Shown: positions 44,302 through 54,046, counted from the stretch's first letter. The stretch is 64,000 nt of DNA from Halofilum ochraceum (GCF_001614315.2 NZ_LVEG02000005.1:248001-312000), one strand, 5' to 3'. The notes: generated by a model from the letters alone, not told the origin. Numbers and translations are program-made.

Positions 44302-47061
44302 ATGAAGAACTGGAGTATCCAGCGCCGCGTCCTCCTGATCGCGCTGCTGCCCGCCGCGCTGCTGGCAGTCGTACTCTCCGTCTACAATGCGTATCAGCAG
44401 ATTCAGGTCGCGGAGCGCCACGCACTGGAGCACGCGCGCGCGGTCGCGGCCAAGATCGGACCGGTTGCCGCGCATGTCGTTATGGCGGCGGACGACGGTG
44501 CGCTCCTCGAGGGGCTGACGAATTCGCTCATCACCGGACGCACGTCGATCGCGGGGATCACCATCCGGGATCAAGGCGGCAACGTCCTCCTGCATGCGCC
44601 GCCCGATGAAACCGTCGAAGCGAATACCGGCGACGACGCCGTACGTATCACCCACCCCATCGGCAGTCCATCGTCCGCCTCATCCCCGCCAGGCATCGCT
44701 GGGAATTCCGACGCCCCGCTTGGCTCCGTCGATATTACGGTCGACCTCGCCCAAGCCCGACAGGAACAGATCGGGCCGTTGCTCGAGGGGCTTGCCCTGG
44801 CGGTGATTGCACTCGGTATCACGGCCCTCGTAGCCGTACGGATCGGCCGCAGCGTGACCGATCCGGTCCACGAACTCGTACGCGGTATCGAGAGGATACG
44901 TGAGGGTGACTACGACTATCGGCCGCGTGTCGCGTCGGGCGGTGAGCTCGGGCAGCTCGAACGTGGCGTGCGGGAACTTACCGTAGGTATCGAGGGCACG
45001 AAACGCTCGCTCAATGAACGCATTGAGGAGGCCACCTCCGAGTTACAGGCCACACTGGCGAAACTCGAGGAGCGCAACGCCGAGCTCGAGTCGGCGCGGC
45101 GGGAAGCCGAAGCCGCAAGTGAATTCAAGTCACGCTTCCTCGCGAACATCAGTCACGAAATCCGTACGCCGATGAATTCCATTCTCGGGTTCACGGAACT
45201 GCTCGGTCGCGCTGACCTCGATCCGGTGTATGCCGATTACCTGGTGACGATCCAGAGTTCCGCCCAGAGCCTGCTCAGCCTGCTCAACGGCATACTCGAT
45301 CTGTCGAAGATCGAGTCGGGGCACATGGAACTGGAATACGCGGACACGGATGTCAACGAACTCCTGTTCGAGACATTCAACCTGCTCGCCCCTCAGGCTT
45401 TCGCCAAAGGCGTTGAATTCGTCGTAAAACCCGCCCCGCGCCGGCACTCGGCGGTACGGGTCGATGCCGTCCGCCTCAATCAGGTCCTGATCAATCTGGC
45501 CAGCAACGCTGTGAAATTCACGGATCAGGGGCTTGTCCAGATCGGTGCCCATGCGGTGTCACGTGCGGACGGTGGCGTCGCGCTGACGTTCTCCTTCCGC
45601 GATACCGGACGCGGCATCCCGCATGAGGCGCAGGCCCGCCTTTTCCAGGCGTTTGCGCAGGGGGAAGACGTGTGCGGTGAACAGCGTCCACGTGCCACGG
45701 GAACCGGCCTCGGTCTCCATATCGCGAGTGAAATCGTGTTCCTGATGGACGGTCTGATCGAATTCCGCAGTGAACCCGGTGCCGGCTCGGAATTCTGGTT
45801 TACGCTCGAGCTGGAGCAGGCACATACCGCATTGGGCCGCAACGAGCGTGGACCGCGGCGGCGGGTCGCGCTGGTCATCGATGGCGATCCGGATTTCATC
45901 GCCACACACGTCGACATCCTGGCCATGGCCGGCATCGACGCCGATCCGGTTGCGACCGACCGTCCGACTTCCGACTGGCCGGACATGGCTGCCCTGGACG
46001 CGACCCTCGTCCACATTCCGGCCAGGGACATACACGACGGGAAAATGACCTTACCCGCATCCATCCCGAGCAGCGACATCCCCGTATTCGCGTATATCTA
46101 CGCGGAAGACCCCGAGATCCATCGGCGGCTGCTCGACGAGGGATTCGGACATGTTGTGCAGAAAACGCCCGACCCGCGGGTCCTGCGGGATGCGCTCGAA
46201 CGCGCCCTGGACCAACCCGGCCACGAGGGGGCCCGTCCCCCATGGTCGGACCACGCAGGCCTGGGGTCCAACGGCAGTCCGCCCGCGAAGGTCCTGGTGG
46301 TCGACGATCAGCCGGTCAACCTGAAGCTCCTCGAATCATTCCTCGAGGGCACGGGCTGGGAAACGGTGGCCGCGACCGGCAGCGACGAAGCCCTCTATCA
46401 TGCCCGGCTGACGCGGTTCGACGCGATCCTCATGGACATTCATCTGCCGGAGCGCGACGGCATCGAGACGAGCGCAATGTTGCGGACGCCCGGCGAACTC
46501 AATGCTCACACGCCGATCCTCGCGATCACGGCGGACGCATTCGCCGATCAGGCGCACGCGGCGATGGCCGCCGGCATGAACGATGTACTGGTCAAGCCGG
46601 TCAGCCGCGCGACGCTTCTGGAACGTCTTTCGCAGTGGTGCCACGCAGGGGAGCACGAAAGCGGTGCGACGGAATTTGACGAGAAAGACGGTGCACGCGC
46701 GGCGACCCCGCCACCGTATTACGATCCGGAAGATGCCCGGACCCGGGCCGGTGGGCGCAGCGGCGTCGCCGATGAGTTGTTCACGATGCTCTGCCAGCAT
46801 CTCCCGTCGAGTCGCGCGGCACTGCGCTCGGCCCTGGACCGGGGCGACCCACAGGCCCTGCTCACCGCTGCCCATCGACTCAAAGGCGCAGCCGCATACT
46901 GCGGGGTGCCGCGGCTGCGTCACGACATCGCCAATCTCGAGGACCGTGTACGTAATGGGGATGACCCCACACAGGCCGTGAATACCGTCTGCGATACGAT
47001 CGACGTGCTGCAGAAGATGGGCGAGAACGGTGCCACGGAGCCCCATTCGAGCAATCCCTGA
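44302..47061 (+). CDS. hybrid sensor histidine kinase (GacS/BarA type) with pseudo-receiver
   Basis: This 919-residue hybrid kinase has two membrane helices (about 8-28 and 161-182) flanking a periplasmic domain of about 130 residues. HAMP (about 180-235), HisKA with H285 (ANISHEIRTPMNS), and HATPase (NLASNAVKFTD, DTGRGI, GTGLGLHI) follow. A receiver-like domain near 515-650 lacks an obvious phosphoacceptor at the usual strand end. A true receiver has D712 (AILMDIHLPERDG), and a C-terminal HPt has H858 (AAHRLKGAAAYCG). The architecture matches BarA/GacS. The cognate response regulator is not in the window. Confidence 0.9.
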   Translation: MKNWSIQRRVLLIALLPAALLAVVLSVYNAYQQIQVAERHALEHARAVAAKIGPVAAHVVMAADDGALLEGLTNSLITGRTSIAGITIRDQGGNVLLHAPPDETVEANTGDDAVRITHPIGSPSSASSPPGIAGNSDAPLGSVDITVDLAQARQEQIGPLLEGLALAVIALGITALVAVRIGRSVTDPVHELVRGIERIREGDYDYRPRVASGGELGQLERGVRELTVGIEGTKRSLNERIEEATSELQATLAKLEERNAELESARREAEAASEFKSRFLANISHEIRTPMNSILGFTELLGRADLDPVYADYLVTIQSSAQSLLSLLNGILDLSKIESGHMELEYADTDVNELLFETFNLLAPQAFAKGVEFVVKPAPRRHSAVRVDAVRLNQVLINLASNAVKFTDQGLVQIGAHAVSRADGGVALTFSFRDTGRGIPHEAQARLFQAFAQGEDVCGEQRPRATGTGLGLHIASEIVFLMDGLIEFRSEPGAGSEFWFTLELEQAHTALGRNERGPRRRVALVIDGDPDFIATHVDILAMAGIDADPVATDRPTSDWPDMAALDATLVHIPARDIHDGKMTLPASIPSSDIPVFAYIYAEDPEIHRRLLDEGFGHVVQKTPDPRVLRDALERALDQPGHEGARPPWSDHAGLGSNGSPPAKVLVVDDQPVNLKLLESFLEGTGWETVAATGSDEALYHARLTRFDAILMDIHLPERDGIETSAMLRTPGELNAHTPILAITADAFADQAHAAMAAGMNDVLVKPVSRATLLERLSQWCHAGEHESGATEFDEKDGARAATPPPYYDPEDARTRAGGRSGVADELFTMLCQHLPSSRAALRSALDRGDPQALLTAAHRLKGAAAYCGVPRLRHDIANLEDRVRNGDDPTQAVNTVCDTIDVLQKMGENGATEPHSSNP

Positions 47062-47236
47062 GCCCGTATGGCGGACGATCGAGGGCCTGCAGTCACCGAT
47101 CCGGGCATCCGTGGGAGGTCACCGCTGATCCCCGAGAAGCGCGTTCAGTGGCGCGTATTCCCGGTCTCACGGGGACTGCACGACACGCTGTGACAACACC
47201 CGCCCCGCTGCGCGCCGCGCGCGCGGCTGAATGCGC

Positions 47237-47974
47237 TTATGGCCGTGCGTGGCGCATGAGGGTCTTCATCGCGCCGACCGCGTCGGGGAGACCGACGCTG
47301 AGCGCACGGGCTACGATCGCGTGGCCGATATTGAGTTCACGCACGCCGGGCAGCGCCGCGACCGCTTCCACGTTACCGTAATGGAGGCCATGTCCCGCAT
47401 GCACGTACAGACCGGCATCGACACCATACTGTACCGCCCGCGCGAGACTCTCCAGCTCGTGTCGACGCGCCGCATCGCCGGCGGCATCCGCATAACGGCC
47501 CGTATGAATCTCGACCGCATGCGCGCCCACTTCAGCCGCGGCATCGATCTGCGCCGGATCCGGATCGATGAAGAGTGAAACCTGGATGCCGGCCGCTGCG
47601 AGACGCGGGCATATCTCACCCAGCCGTGACCCGGCCGCGCTCACGTCGAGTCCGCCCTCGGTGGTCAACTCCTCGCGCCGCTCCGGCACGATGCAACAGT
47701 CGTGCGGTTGCAGGTCTTCGGCGATCGAGACCATCTCATCCGTGGCCGCCATCTCCAGGTTAAGACGGCAGTCGACATGTTCGCGCACCCGGTATACATC
47801 GCGGTCCTGGATATGCCGACGGTCTTCACGCAGATGCATGGTAATCCCGTCCGCACCCGCCTCGGCCGCCTGAAACGCCGCGAACAGAGGATCCGGATAC
47901 CGCGTCCCGCGGGCCTGTCGAACGGTCGCGATATGATCGATATTCACGCCAAGTCTGATCGTGCCATTGCCCAC
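47237..47974 (-). CDS. pdxJ: pyridoxine 5'-phosphate synthase
   Basis: PdxJ condenses 1-deoxyxylulose-5-phosphate with 3-amino-2-oxopropyl phosphate to form pyridoxine phosphate. It has [17 protein letters not shown] (about 8-24), [35 protein letters not shown]-type segments and [10 protein letters not shown], all family hallmarks. I place the start at GTG 47974 because AGGGGAG lies 6 bases before it and it gives the short N-terminus of E. coli PdxJ; an ATG 7 codons upstream lies beyond that site. The length is 245 residues. It converges with the hybrid kinase. Confidence 0.95.
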   Translation of the reverse strand: MGNGTIRLGVNIDHIATVRQARGTRYPDPLFAAFQAAEAGADGITMHLREDRRHIQDRDVYRVREHVDCRLNLEMAATDEMVSIAEDLQPHDCCIVPERREELTTEGGLDVSAAGSRLGEICPRLAAAGIQVSLFIDPDPAQIDAAAEVGAHAVEIHTGRYADAAGDAARRHELESLARAVQYGVDAGLYVHAGHGLHYGNVEAVAALPGVRELNIGHAIVARALSVGLPDAVGAMKTLMRHARP

Positions 47975-48131
47975 GCGAGTCTCCCCTGATTCCATACCCG
48001 ATCCGGTCTGCGGACACTACCAGCAAGCCCGTGCCCCGGCCACACAGTAGTGGTGATCGGTCGCTTCTGCTATGGTCGGCGCCATTCCCTGCAGTGCATC
48101 CAGTCCAGAGACCAGATGAAACCCACCTGAC

Positions 48132-50354
48132 GTGTCCACTCAACGCTACATCCGGATCGGCATCAGCCTGCTTCTGATCGTGCCCTTCCTGCTGCACGCG
48201 ACCGGGGTATTGCGACTGGGTTTTCTCGAACAACTCGAAAACATGGCCTATGACGCGCGGCTTCAGCTTACGCTGCCGGGCACGGTCGATGAGCGCGTGG
48301 TCATCGTAGCGATCGACGAAGCCAGCCTCAACGAAGTCGGCCGCTGGCCATGGTCACGCGACGTTCTGGCGCGGATGGTCGACCGGCTATACGACCACTA
48401 CAACGCGGACACCGTGGGCTTTGATGTCGTGTTCGCCGAACGCGATGAGAGTTCCGGTCTCCAGATCCTTCAGCGGCTCGCCGACGGATCCTTGTCCGAC
48501 AACCCGGACTTTCTTGAGGCCTATCGTCGACTGGCACCGAAGCTTGATCGCGACCGCACGTTCGCGCGCGCCCTGCAGGACCGGAATACCGTGCTCGGGT
48601 TCTTCTTCCGCAACAGTGTCGACCCGGAGTCCGACGAATCCGTCGGCATGCTGCCCCCGGCGCTCGATGCCTCCGGGGCCGATGGACTCGAACAGCTGCC
48701 GATCCTCACGCCCCAGGGTTACGGGGCCAACCTGCCGGTCCTGCAGGAAGCGGCCGCGAGCGGCGGATTCTTTGACAATCCCCTCGTCGGCCGTGACGGC
48801 GTCTTTCGCCGCGTACCTCTGATCCAGGCGTACGAGGGCGATCTGTACGGCCTTCTGGCCTTTGAAACCGCGCGCGCCGCCCTCGACTGGCCCGAGGTCG
48901 AACTCGAAGTGGCACGCGAGGGCAACGGTTATCAGGCGGTAGAGTCGGTACGCATGGGTTCCCGTGAAATCCCGGTCGACGAACAGGGTGCGGTGCTCGT
49001 GCCCTACCGGGGGCCACAACACAGTTTCCCCTATGTCTCGGCCGCGGATATCCTGAACGGTACCGCCGACCCCGCCGTGCTCGAGGATCGCATCGTTCTC
49101 GTCGGCGCGACCGCGGCGGGCCTGCTCGATCTGCGCTCCACGCCCGTCCAGAACGTCTATCCCGGAGTCGAGGTCCACGCGAATATCGTCTCCGGCATCC
49201 TCGATGAACGCATCAAGCGGCGGCCGGCCTACCTGCTCGGCTATGAATTCATTATCCTGGCCCTTGTGGGGATCGGCCTGACCGCGCTGCTGCCGCTGCT
49301 GCCTCCACTCTGGCTTTCAGCGGCGATCACGGGTATCACCGCCCTGCTCCTGGCGACCAACGTCATGGCCTGGAACGGCGCCAACCTGGTCCTGCCGCTT
49401 GCGTCCCCTCTGGTCCTGGTGGCGCTGCTGTTCATTTTCCATGTAGCCTGGGGCTTTTTCGTTGAAACGCGCGGCAAACGCCAGCTCGCGAAACTGTTCG
49501 GCCAGTACATACCCCCTGAACTGGTCGAAGAGATGGACAAGGCGCCGGAAGAGGTTTCACTCGCCGGCGAAAGCCGGGAGATGACGGTCCTGTTCTCCGA
49601 CGTGCGCGGATTCACGGGTATCTCCGAGAATCTCGAACCCTCGGAGCTGACTCGCCTGATGAATGCCTTCCTGACACCAATGACACGGGTCATCCATCAG
49701 CATCGGGGTACCATCGACAAGTACATGGGTGATGCAATCATGGCGTTCTGGGGCGCACCGCTCGCGGATCCGGATCACGCGCGGCATGCCCTGTACGCCG
49801 CATGGGAAATGCAGCAGACGATGAAGGATCTGCAGCCGCAGTTCGAGCGCGAAGGCTGGCCCGCGCTCGAGGTGGGAATCGGCCTCAACAGCGGCGTAAT
49901 GAACGTCGGCAACATGGGCTCCGAGTTCCGCATGGCCTACACCGCACTGGGCGATGCAGTGAACCTGGGCTCACGCCTGGAGGGGCTCACGCGGACGTAC
50001 GGTGTCGACATGATCGTCAGCGAAACGACCCGCCACGCCGTACCGGAATTCGAATTCCGCGAACTGGACGTCGTTCGGGTCAAGGGCAAGGACCGCCCGG
50101 TCGCGATCTATGAACCGATCGGCCCGATCGACGAAGTGGAACGGGAAACGCGCAAGGCCATCAAGCGCTACCACGCCGCCCTGGAGAAGTATCGCCAGCG
50201 TGACTGGGATGACGCCGAACGCGAGATATTCTCGCTGTCCCGTGAATATCCTGATGACACCGTATACGCCATGTATCTCGACCGGATCATGCACTTCCGT
50301 AACCATCCGCCGCCGGATGACTGGGATGGCGTGTTCACCCATCAGACCAAATAG
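48132..50354 (+). CDS. CHASE2 sensor adenylate/guanylate cyclase
   Basis: This 740-residue membrane protein has an N-terminal helix (about 9-26), a periplasmic CHASE2 domain (about 35-360, with VVIVAIDEASLNEVGRWPWSRD), and three helices (about 365-445). The class III cyclase domain spans about 480-660. Metal aspartates are in VLFSDVRGFTGIS and GTIDKYMGDAIMAFWG; the lysine before YMGD and the LGDAVNLGSR segment favour ATP over GTP. A C-terminal helical extension has TPR-like spacing. The CHASE2 part resembles that of the kinase at 40-42.5 kb. The start is GTG. Confidence 0.92.
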   Translation: MSTQRYIRIGISLLLIVPFLLHATGVLRLGFLEQLENMAYDARLQLTLPGTVDERVVIVAIDEASLNEVGRWPWSRDVLARMVDRLYDHYNADTVGFDVVFAERDESSGLQILQRLADGSLSDNPDFLEAYRRLAPKLDRDRTFARALQDRNTVLGFFFRNSVDPESDESVGMLPPALDASGADGLEQLPILTPQGYGANLPVLQEAAASGGFFDNPLVGRDGVFRRVPLIQAYEGDLYGLLAFETARAALDWPEVELEVAREGNGYQAVESVRMGSREIPVDEQGAVLVPYRGPQHSFPYVSAADILNGTADPAVLEDRIVLVGATAAGLLDLRSTPVQNVYPGVEVHANIVSGILDERIKRRPAYLLGYEFIILALVGIGLTALLPLLPPLWLSAAITGITALLLATNVMAWNGANLVLPLASPLVLVALLFIFHVAWGFFVETRGKRQLAKLFGQYIPPELVEEMDKAPEEVSLAGESREMTVLFSDVRGFTGISENLEPSELTRLMNAFLTPMTRVIHQHRGTIDKYMGDAIMAFWGAPLADPDHARHALYAAWEMQQTMKDLQPQFEREGWPALEVGIGLNSGVMNVGNMGSEFRMAYTALGDAVNLGSRLEGLTRTYGVDMIVSETTRHAVPEFEFRELDVVRVKGKDRPVAIYEPIGPIDEVERETRKAIKRYHAALEKYRQRDWDDAEREIFSLSREYPDDTVYAMYLDRIMHFRNHPPPDDWDGVFTHQTK

Positions 50355-50434
50355 CGGGCGGCACGCACCGGGCAACCCCCTGGCGACCACACAGGGCGGA
50401 TCACGGGCATCGCTGGGGAGAGGCGAGGCGCCGT

Positions 50435-50464
50435 TTGTCGTAATGGGCATCGCTGGACTATTAT
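50435..50464 (+). promoter_or_regulatory. fabI promoter with 12-bp direct repeats
   Basis: TTGTCG (50435-50440), an 18-base spacer and TATTAT (50459-50464) form a plausible sigma70 promoter about 30 bases before fabI. GGGCATCGCTGG occurs at 50405-50416 and again at 50445-50456, exactly 40 bases apart; the second copy lies within the promoter spacer. These could be sites for a regulator. Confidence 0.55.
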
Positions 50465-50495
50465 TCGCCCCTCTCTATCAATGACGGAAGGACAA

Positions 50496-51275
50496 ATGGG
50501 CTTTCTCAACGGCAAGCGCGCACTGATCACGGGTGTTGCGAGCAAGCGCTCGATCGCATGGGGCATCGCCGAGGCGATGCATGCACAGGGCGCCGAACTG
50601 GCCTTTACGTATCAGAATGAACGGCTGGAATCCCGCGTCCGCGATCTTGCCGGACAGCTCGACAGCGACTTTCTGATGCCCCTCGACGTGGCCGATGACG
50701 CGCAGATCGACGCGCTCCCGGACGCCATCCAGTCGCGCTGGGATGGTCTCGATATTATCGTGCATGCGGTCGCGCACGCACCGCGGGACCATCTCGATGG
50801 CGATTACCTCGAGAATCTCACGCGCGAAGGCTTCAGCCAGGCGCACGACATCAGTTCCTACAGCCTCGCCGCCATGGGCAAGGCGCTCCGTCCGTTGCTC
50901 ACCGACCAGAGCGCGATTCTGACCCTGACCTACCTTGGCGCCGAACGCGCGATGCCGAACTACAACGTGATGGGTGTCGCGAAGGCGAGCCTGGAGGCGA
51001 ACGTTCGCTATATGGCCTACGCCATGGGCCCGTCGGGCGTTCGGGTCAACGCCGTCTCGGCCGGGGCCATCCGTACGCTCGCGGCGTCGGGGATCGGGGA
51101 TTTCCGCAAACTGCTCGATCAGGCCGAAAAGATGTCGCCGCTGCGCAAGAACGTCACGACCGAGGAAGTCGGCAACACGGCCGCATTCCTGTGCTCCGAT
51201 CTCGCGTCGGGGATTACCGGCGAAATCGTCTACGTGGACGCGGGCGCGAACTTCACCGTTGCAGTCGACGTCTGA
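50496..51275 (+). CDS. fabI: enoyl-[acyl-carrier-protein] reductase (NADH)
   Basis: FabI performs the last reduction in each round of fatty acid elongation. The 259-residue short-chain dehydrogenase has [16 protein letters not shown] (NADH loop), VHAVAHAP, and the catalytic Tyr/Lys in [20 protein letters not shown], followed by [16 protein letters not shown] (triclosan-binding loop region in the family). The ATG at 50496 has GGAAGG just ahead; an ATG five codons earlier is possible. It is monocistronic and converges with ppiD. Confidence 0.95.
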   Translation: MGFLNGKRALITGVASKRSIAWGIAEAMHAQGAELAFTYQNERLESRVRDLAGQLDSDFLMPLDVADDAQIDALPDAIQSRWDGLDIIVHAVAHAPRDHLDGDYLENLTREGFSQAHDISSYSLAAMGKALRPLLTDQSAILTLTYLGAERAMPNYNVMGVAKASLEANVRYMAYAMGPSGVRVNAVSAGAIRTLAASGIGDFRKLLDQAEKMSPLRKNVTTEEVGNTAAFLCSDLASGITGEIVYVDAGANFTVAVDV

Positions 51276-51292
51276 AGCCGTTCCGCAATGAC

Positions 51293-51314
51293 GGCCGGCT
51301 CCGCCGGACCTTTT
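51293..51314 (+). terminator. possible fabI terminator
   Basis: A 5-bp GC stem (CCGGC/GCCGG, loop TCC) at 51295-51307 is followed by ACCTTTT. The stem is short and the T-run brief, so this is a weak call. Confidence 0.35.
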
Positions 51315-51442
51315 GCATAGACGGCCACAGCGGCCTCGCGGGCCTTACACAGGCCTTATAAACGGGAAGGGAAAGGGGGAGGCTGGCACCATTCGGTACC
51401 GCGCCGGCGGTCCCCCGGCCCGCCCGGCTTCATCCAGCCGGG

Positions 51443-53365
51443 TCAGCCTCCGGAGCCTGACCCGCCGCCATCGCGCCGGGTGATATCGGCCTCGGCGCGT
51501 AACGCCTCCATCCACGCCCGGAACTCCGCCTCGGACTGTATGCGCGCCCGCCGCTGGTTGGTCTGTGCAAGCGTGTCCTCCACCACCTCGGGGTAGCGGA
51601 TTTCCCGCACGGCGACCACGGCCCGCGTGCCACCGCTCAGCGTGAGATCCGCGTAAGACGCGTCCGACCCCGGCGGCGCCAGCCCAAAAGCGGTTTCGAG
51701 CAGATTACGGCTTACGTCACTCGCACCGCGACGGACCCAGCCATGCTCAACCAGGTCCACGCCGTCACCCTCCGCAGCGATCTCCTCGAAGCTCGCACCG
51801 TTATTGAGGCGCTCGATCACCGACTGCGACCACTCGCGCATCCGGGTCTCAATCCGTTCGGACTCAACCCGTTCCCGCACTTGCGCACGGACCTCATCCA
51901 GCGGTCTGGGCTGCGGCTCCCGGTGGTCGGTCACGCGGATCACGGCGATGCGGCGCTCACCCAGTTCGATCACATCGCTGTTGCGGCGCTCATCCAGCAC
52001 AGTGGGGCTGAACGCCGCCTCGCGAACCGCTTCGTTCGAACCGATGCCTTCACCAGAATCACGCGAGATCCACTCGCTGCGCTGAACGGGAACCCCCGTC
52101 GCTTCGGCGACCACCTCCAGGCTGTCCGGGTTCTCATAGGCCGTATTCTGAAGGACGTCGACACGCTCGTAGAAACGATCCTGTGCACGGCGTGTCCGCA
52201 GGTCATCGCGGATCTCGTCCTTCACCTCCTCGAACGGTTCCTGTTCCCGCTCGCGGACATCCAGCAACTTGATCAGATGATAACCATAGGTCGTGCGCAC
52301 GGGCTCGCTGACGCTGCCTTCCCCCGAGAGCGCGAACAGCGCCTCTTCGAAGGGCTCGACCATCATCCCGCGTTTGACGGCCCCAAGATCGCCACCTTGG
52401 CGCGCCGAGCCGCTGTCGTCCGAGTATTCCCGGGCGAGCTCTGCAAAATCCGCACCGTCCTCAAGGCGTTCCCGCAGGGAACGGATTTCGTCCAGGGCCT
52501 GCTGCTCGGTGTCCTCGGTGGCGTCTTCGGGCACCTCGATCAGGATATGAGCCGCTTCGCGTTCCGAGGCACTGCGATATCGTTGGCCCGCCGATTCGTA
52601 TTCGCGGCGGAGATCCTCCTCCGACACCTCGACCTGTTCCTTGAGCGCCTCGATATCCAGTTCCACCCATGCGACGCGAACCTGCTCCGGCGTCCGGAAT
52701 CGTTCCCGGTTCTCCTGGTAATACGTCTCGACGGCCTCCTCTTCGACCTCGACCGCCGCACTGGCGGCATCCCGCCCGTAGCGCAGAGACACCACCCGGC
52801 GTTCCTGGCCGGCCAGGCGGGCGAGCCGACGCGCCTCGGGCTCGAGCACGAACGACGAGCCGACGATAGCCTGCCGGAGTTGCTCAACCCGCGCACTGTC
52901 GCGAACGCGCGTCTCGTACTGGCTCGGAGTCAATCCCGATTGTCCCAGGATCTGGCGGTAGAGATCGCGGTCAAAACCACCATCCCGCTGGAACATGGAT
53001 TGCCCGCGGATGCGCTCCGCAAGTGCTTGTTCGCCGAGCTGCAGATTCGCATCGGCGGCGGTCTGTTCCAGCAGTTCACGGGAAATCAGTTGCTCGAGAA
53101 CACGCTCGCGCAGCATCTGATCGGAAAAGGCTTCCGGAAGGCTGCCACCGAACCGTTCGCTCAATGTCTGGCGCTGCTGCGCGACCAGACGCTCGACCTG
53201 GCGGCTCGGGATCTCTTCACCGTTCACCGTTACGGCAGCGGTCTGGGCGCCACCGCCCATATAGGCCTGGATACCCCAGAGGGCGAAAGGTACGGAGATG
53301 ATTCCAACGATGGTGTAACCGAGCCACCGGGAACCGCGGATACGATCCTTGAACGACTGGAGCAT
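51443..53365 (-). CDS. ppiD: peptidyl-prolyl isomerase/periplasmic chaperone PpiD
   Basis: PpiD is an inner-membrane-anchored periplasmic chaperone near the Sec translocon. The 640-residue protein has one membrane helix (about 14-36), a SurA/PpiD N-terminal chaperone domain (VTVNGEEIPSRQVERLV onward) and a parvulin domain (about 265-365, with AAHILIEVP and GGDLGAVKRGMMVEPFEEALF). A C-terminal extension ends in a Gly/Ser-rich tail. Position downstream of lon-hupB-tRNAs is the classic arrangement. A strong terminator at 53415-53446 separates it from the tRNAs, so it needs its own promoter. Confidence 0.95.
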   Translation of the reverse strand: MLQSFKDRIRGSRWLGYTIVGIISVPFALWGIQAYMGGGAQTAAVTVNGEEIPSRQVERLVAQQRQTLSERFGGSLPEAFSDQMLRERVLEQLISRELLEQTAADANLQLGEQALAERIRGQSMFQRDGGFDRDLYRQILGQSGLTPSQYETRVRDSARVEQLRQAIVGSSFVLEPEARRLARLAGQERRVVSLRYGRDAASAAVEVEEEAVETYYQENRERFRTPEQVRVAWVELDIEALKEQVEVSEEDLRREYESAGQRYRSASEREAAHILIEVPEDATEDTEQQALDEIRSLRERLEDGADFAELAREYSDDSGSARQGGDLGAVKRGMMVEPFEEALFALSGEGSVSEPVRTTYGYHLIKLLDVREREQEPFEEVKDEIRDDLRTRRAQDRFYERVDVLQNTAYENPDSLEVVAEATGVPVQRSEWISRDSGEGIGSNEAVREAAFSPTVLDERRNSDVIELGERRIAVIRVTDHREPQPRPLDEVRAQVRERVESERIETRMREWSQSVIERLNNGASFEEIAAEGDGVDLVEHGWVRRGASDVSRNLLETAFGLAPPGSDASYADLTLSGGTRAVVAVREIRYPEVVEDTLAQTNQRRARIQSEAEFRAWMEALRAEADITRRDGGGSGSGG

Positions 53366-53414
53366 GGGCGAAGTTCGATCGAGGCCGGGATGAGGTATGT
53401 GTGAAGCGGACCAG

Positions 53415-53446
53415 AAAATTTCGGGGCGCCCGATGGCGCCCCGAAA
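53415..53446 (-). terminator. strong intrinsic terminator after tRNA-Asp
   Basis: On the minus strand a 12-bp perfect stem (TTTCGGGGCGCC with its complement, at 53435-53446 and 53419-53430) and a 4-base loop are followed by a T-run. It closes the hupB-tRNA-Val-tRNA-Asp transcript before ppiD. Confidence 0.9.
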
Positions 53447-53460
53447 CAGCTTCCTGAAAA

Positions 53461-53537
53461 TGGCGGAGCGGACGGGACTCGAACCCGCGACCCCCGGCGT
53501 GACAGGCCGGTACTCTAACCGACTGAGCTACCGCTCC
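53461..53537 (-). tRNA. tRNA-Asp (GTC)
   Basis: The 77 bases include an encoded CCA. The acceptor GGAGCGG pairs with CCGCTCC, the anticodon loop reads CTGTCAC (GTC), and the T-arm is GCGGGTTCGAGTCCCGT. It is nearly identical in layout to E. coli tRNA-Asp. Confidence 0.97.
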
Positions 53538-53543
53538 GGAACC

Positions 53544-53619
53544 TGGTGGGTGCTGAGGGATTTGAACCCCCGACATTCGCCTTGTAAGGGCGACGCTCTC
53601 CCAGCTGAGCTAAGCACCC
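53544..53619 (-). tRNA. tRNA-Val (TAC)
   Basis: The 76 bases include an encoded CCA. The acceptor GGGTGCT pairs with AGCACCC, the anticodon loop contains TAC, and the T-arm is GGGGGTTCAAATCCCTC. It lies 16 bases after hupB and 6 before tRNA-Asp in transcription order. Confidence 0.97.
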
Positions 53620-53635
53620 GGCGCGCTGAAGCGCG

Positions 53636-53908
53636 CTAGTTTACGGTATCTTTAAGCGCTTTGCCAGCCTTGAAGCTCGGCACGCGCGATGCCGCGATAT
53701 TGATCGTTTCACCGGTGCGCGGGTTGCGGCCCTGACGGGCCTCACGCTTGCGCGTCAGGAATGTACCGAAACCGACCAGTGATACCTGGTCGCCCTGCTT
53801 GAGCGTGCCGCCGATCACGTCAACCATCGCATCGACCGCCTTCTGCGCCGTCGATTTCGGGATATCAGCGTTCTCAGCGACGGCCTCAACGAATTCAGAC
53901 TTGTTCAT
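53636..53908 (-). CDS. hupB: DNA-binding protein HU-beta
   Basis: HU is a small nucleoid protein that bends DNA. The 90-residue protein shows [47 protein letters not shown] (the DNA-grasping arm) and [11 protein letters not shown]. The start at 53908 is the only one matching the family. It lies downstream of lon, with tRNA-Val and tRNA-Asp following. A strong promoter about 210 bases upstream implies a long leader. Confidence 0.97.
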   Translation of the reverse strand: MNKSEFVEAVAENADIPKSTAQKAVDAMVDVIGGTLKQGDQVSLVGFGTFLTRKREARQGRNPRTGETINIAASRVPSFKAGKALKDTVN

Positions 53909-54046
53909 CGATTCATCCCTCTGCAGTTGTTCTGATAGCAAGCACCGCGACCGGGCTCCATACGGGCGTCTTTACCCCGGCGCCGCATACTCGAAAGCCT
54001 CTACCATCGCGCCCCGTATCGGCGCCAGTGTGGGTAGCAAGTTGTT

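Noticed and set aside
47062-47236. Response regulator or small gene between the hybrid kinase and pdxJ
   Set aside because: No frame with a ribosome site or receiver motif is present in this gap.
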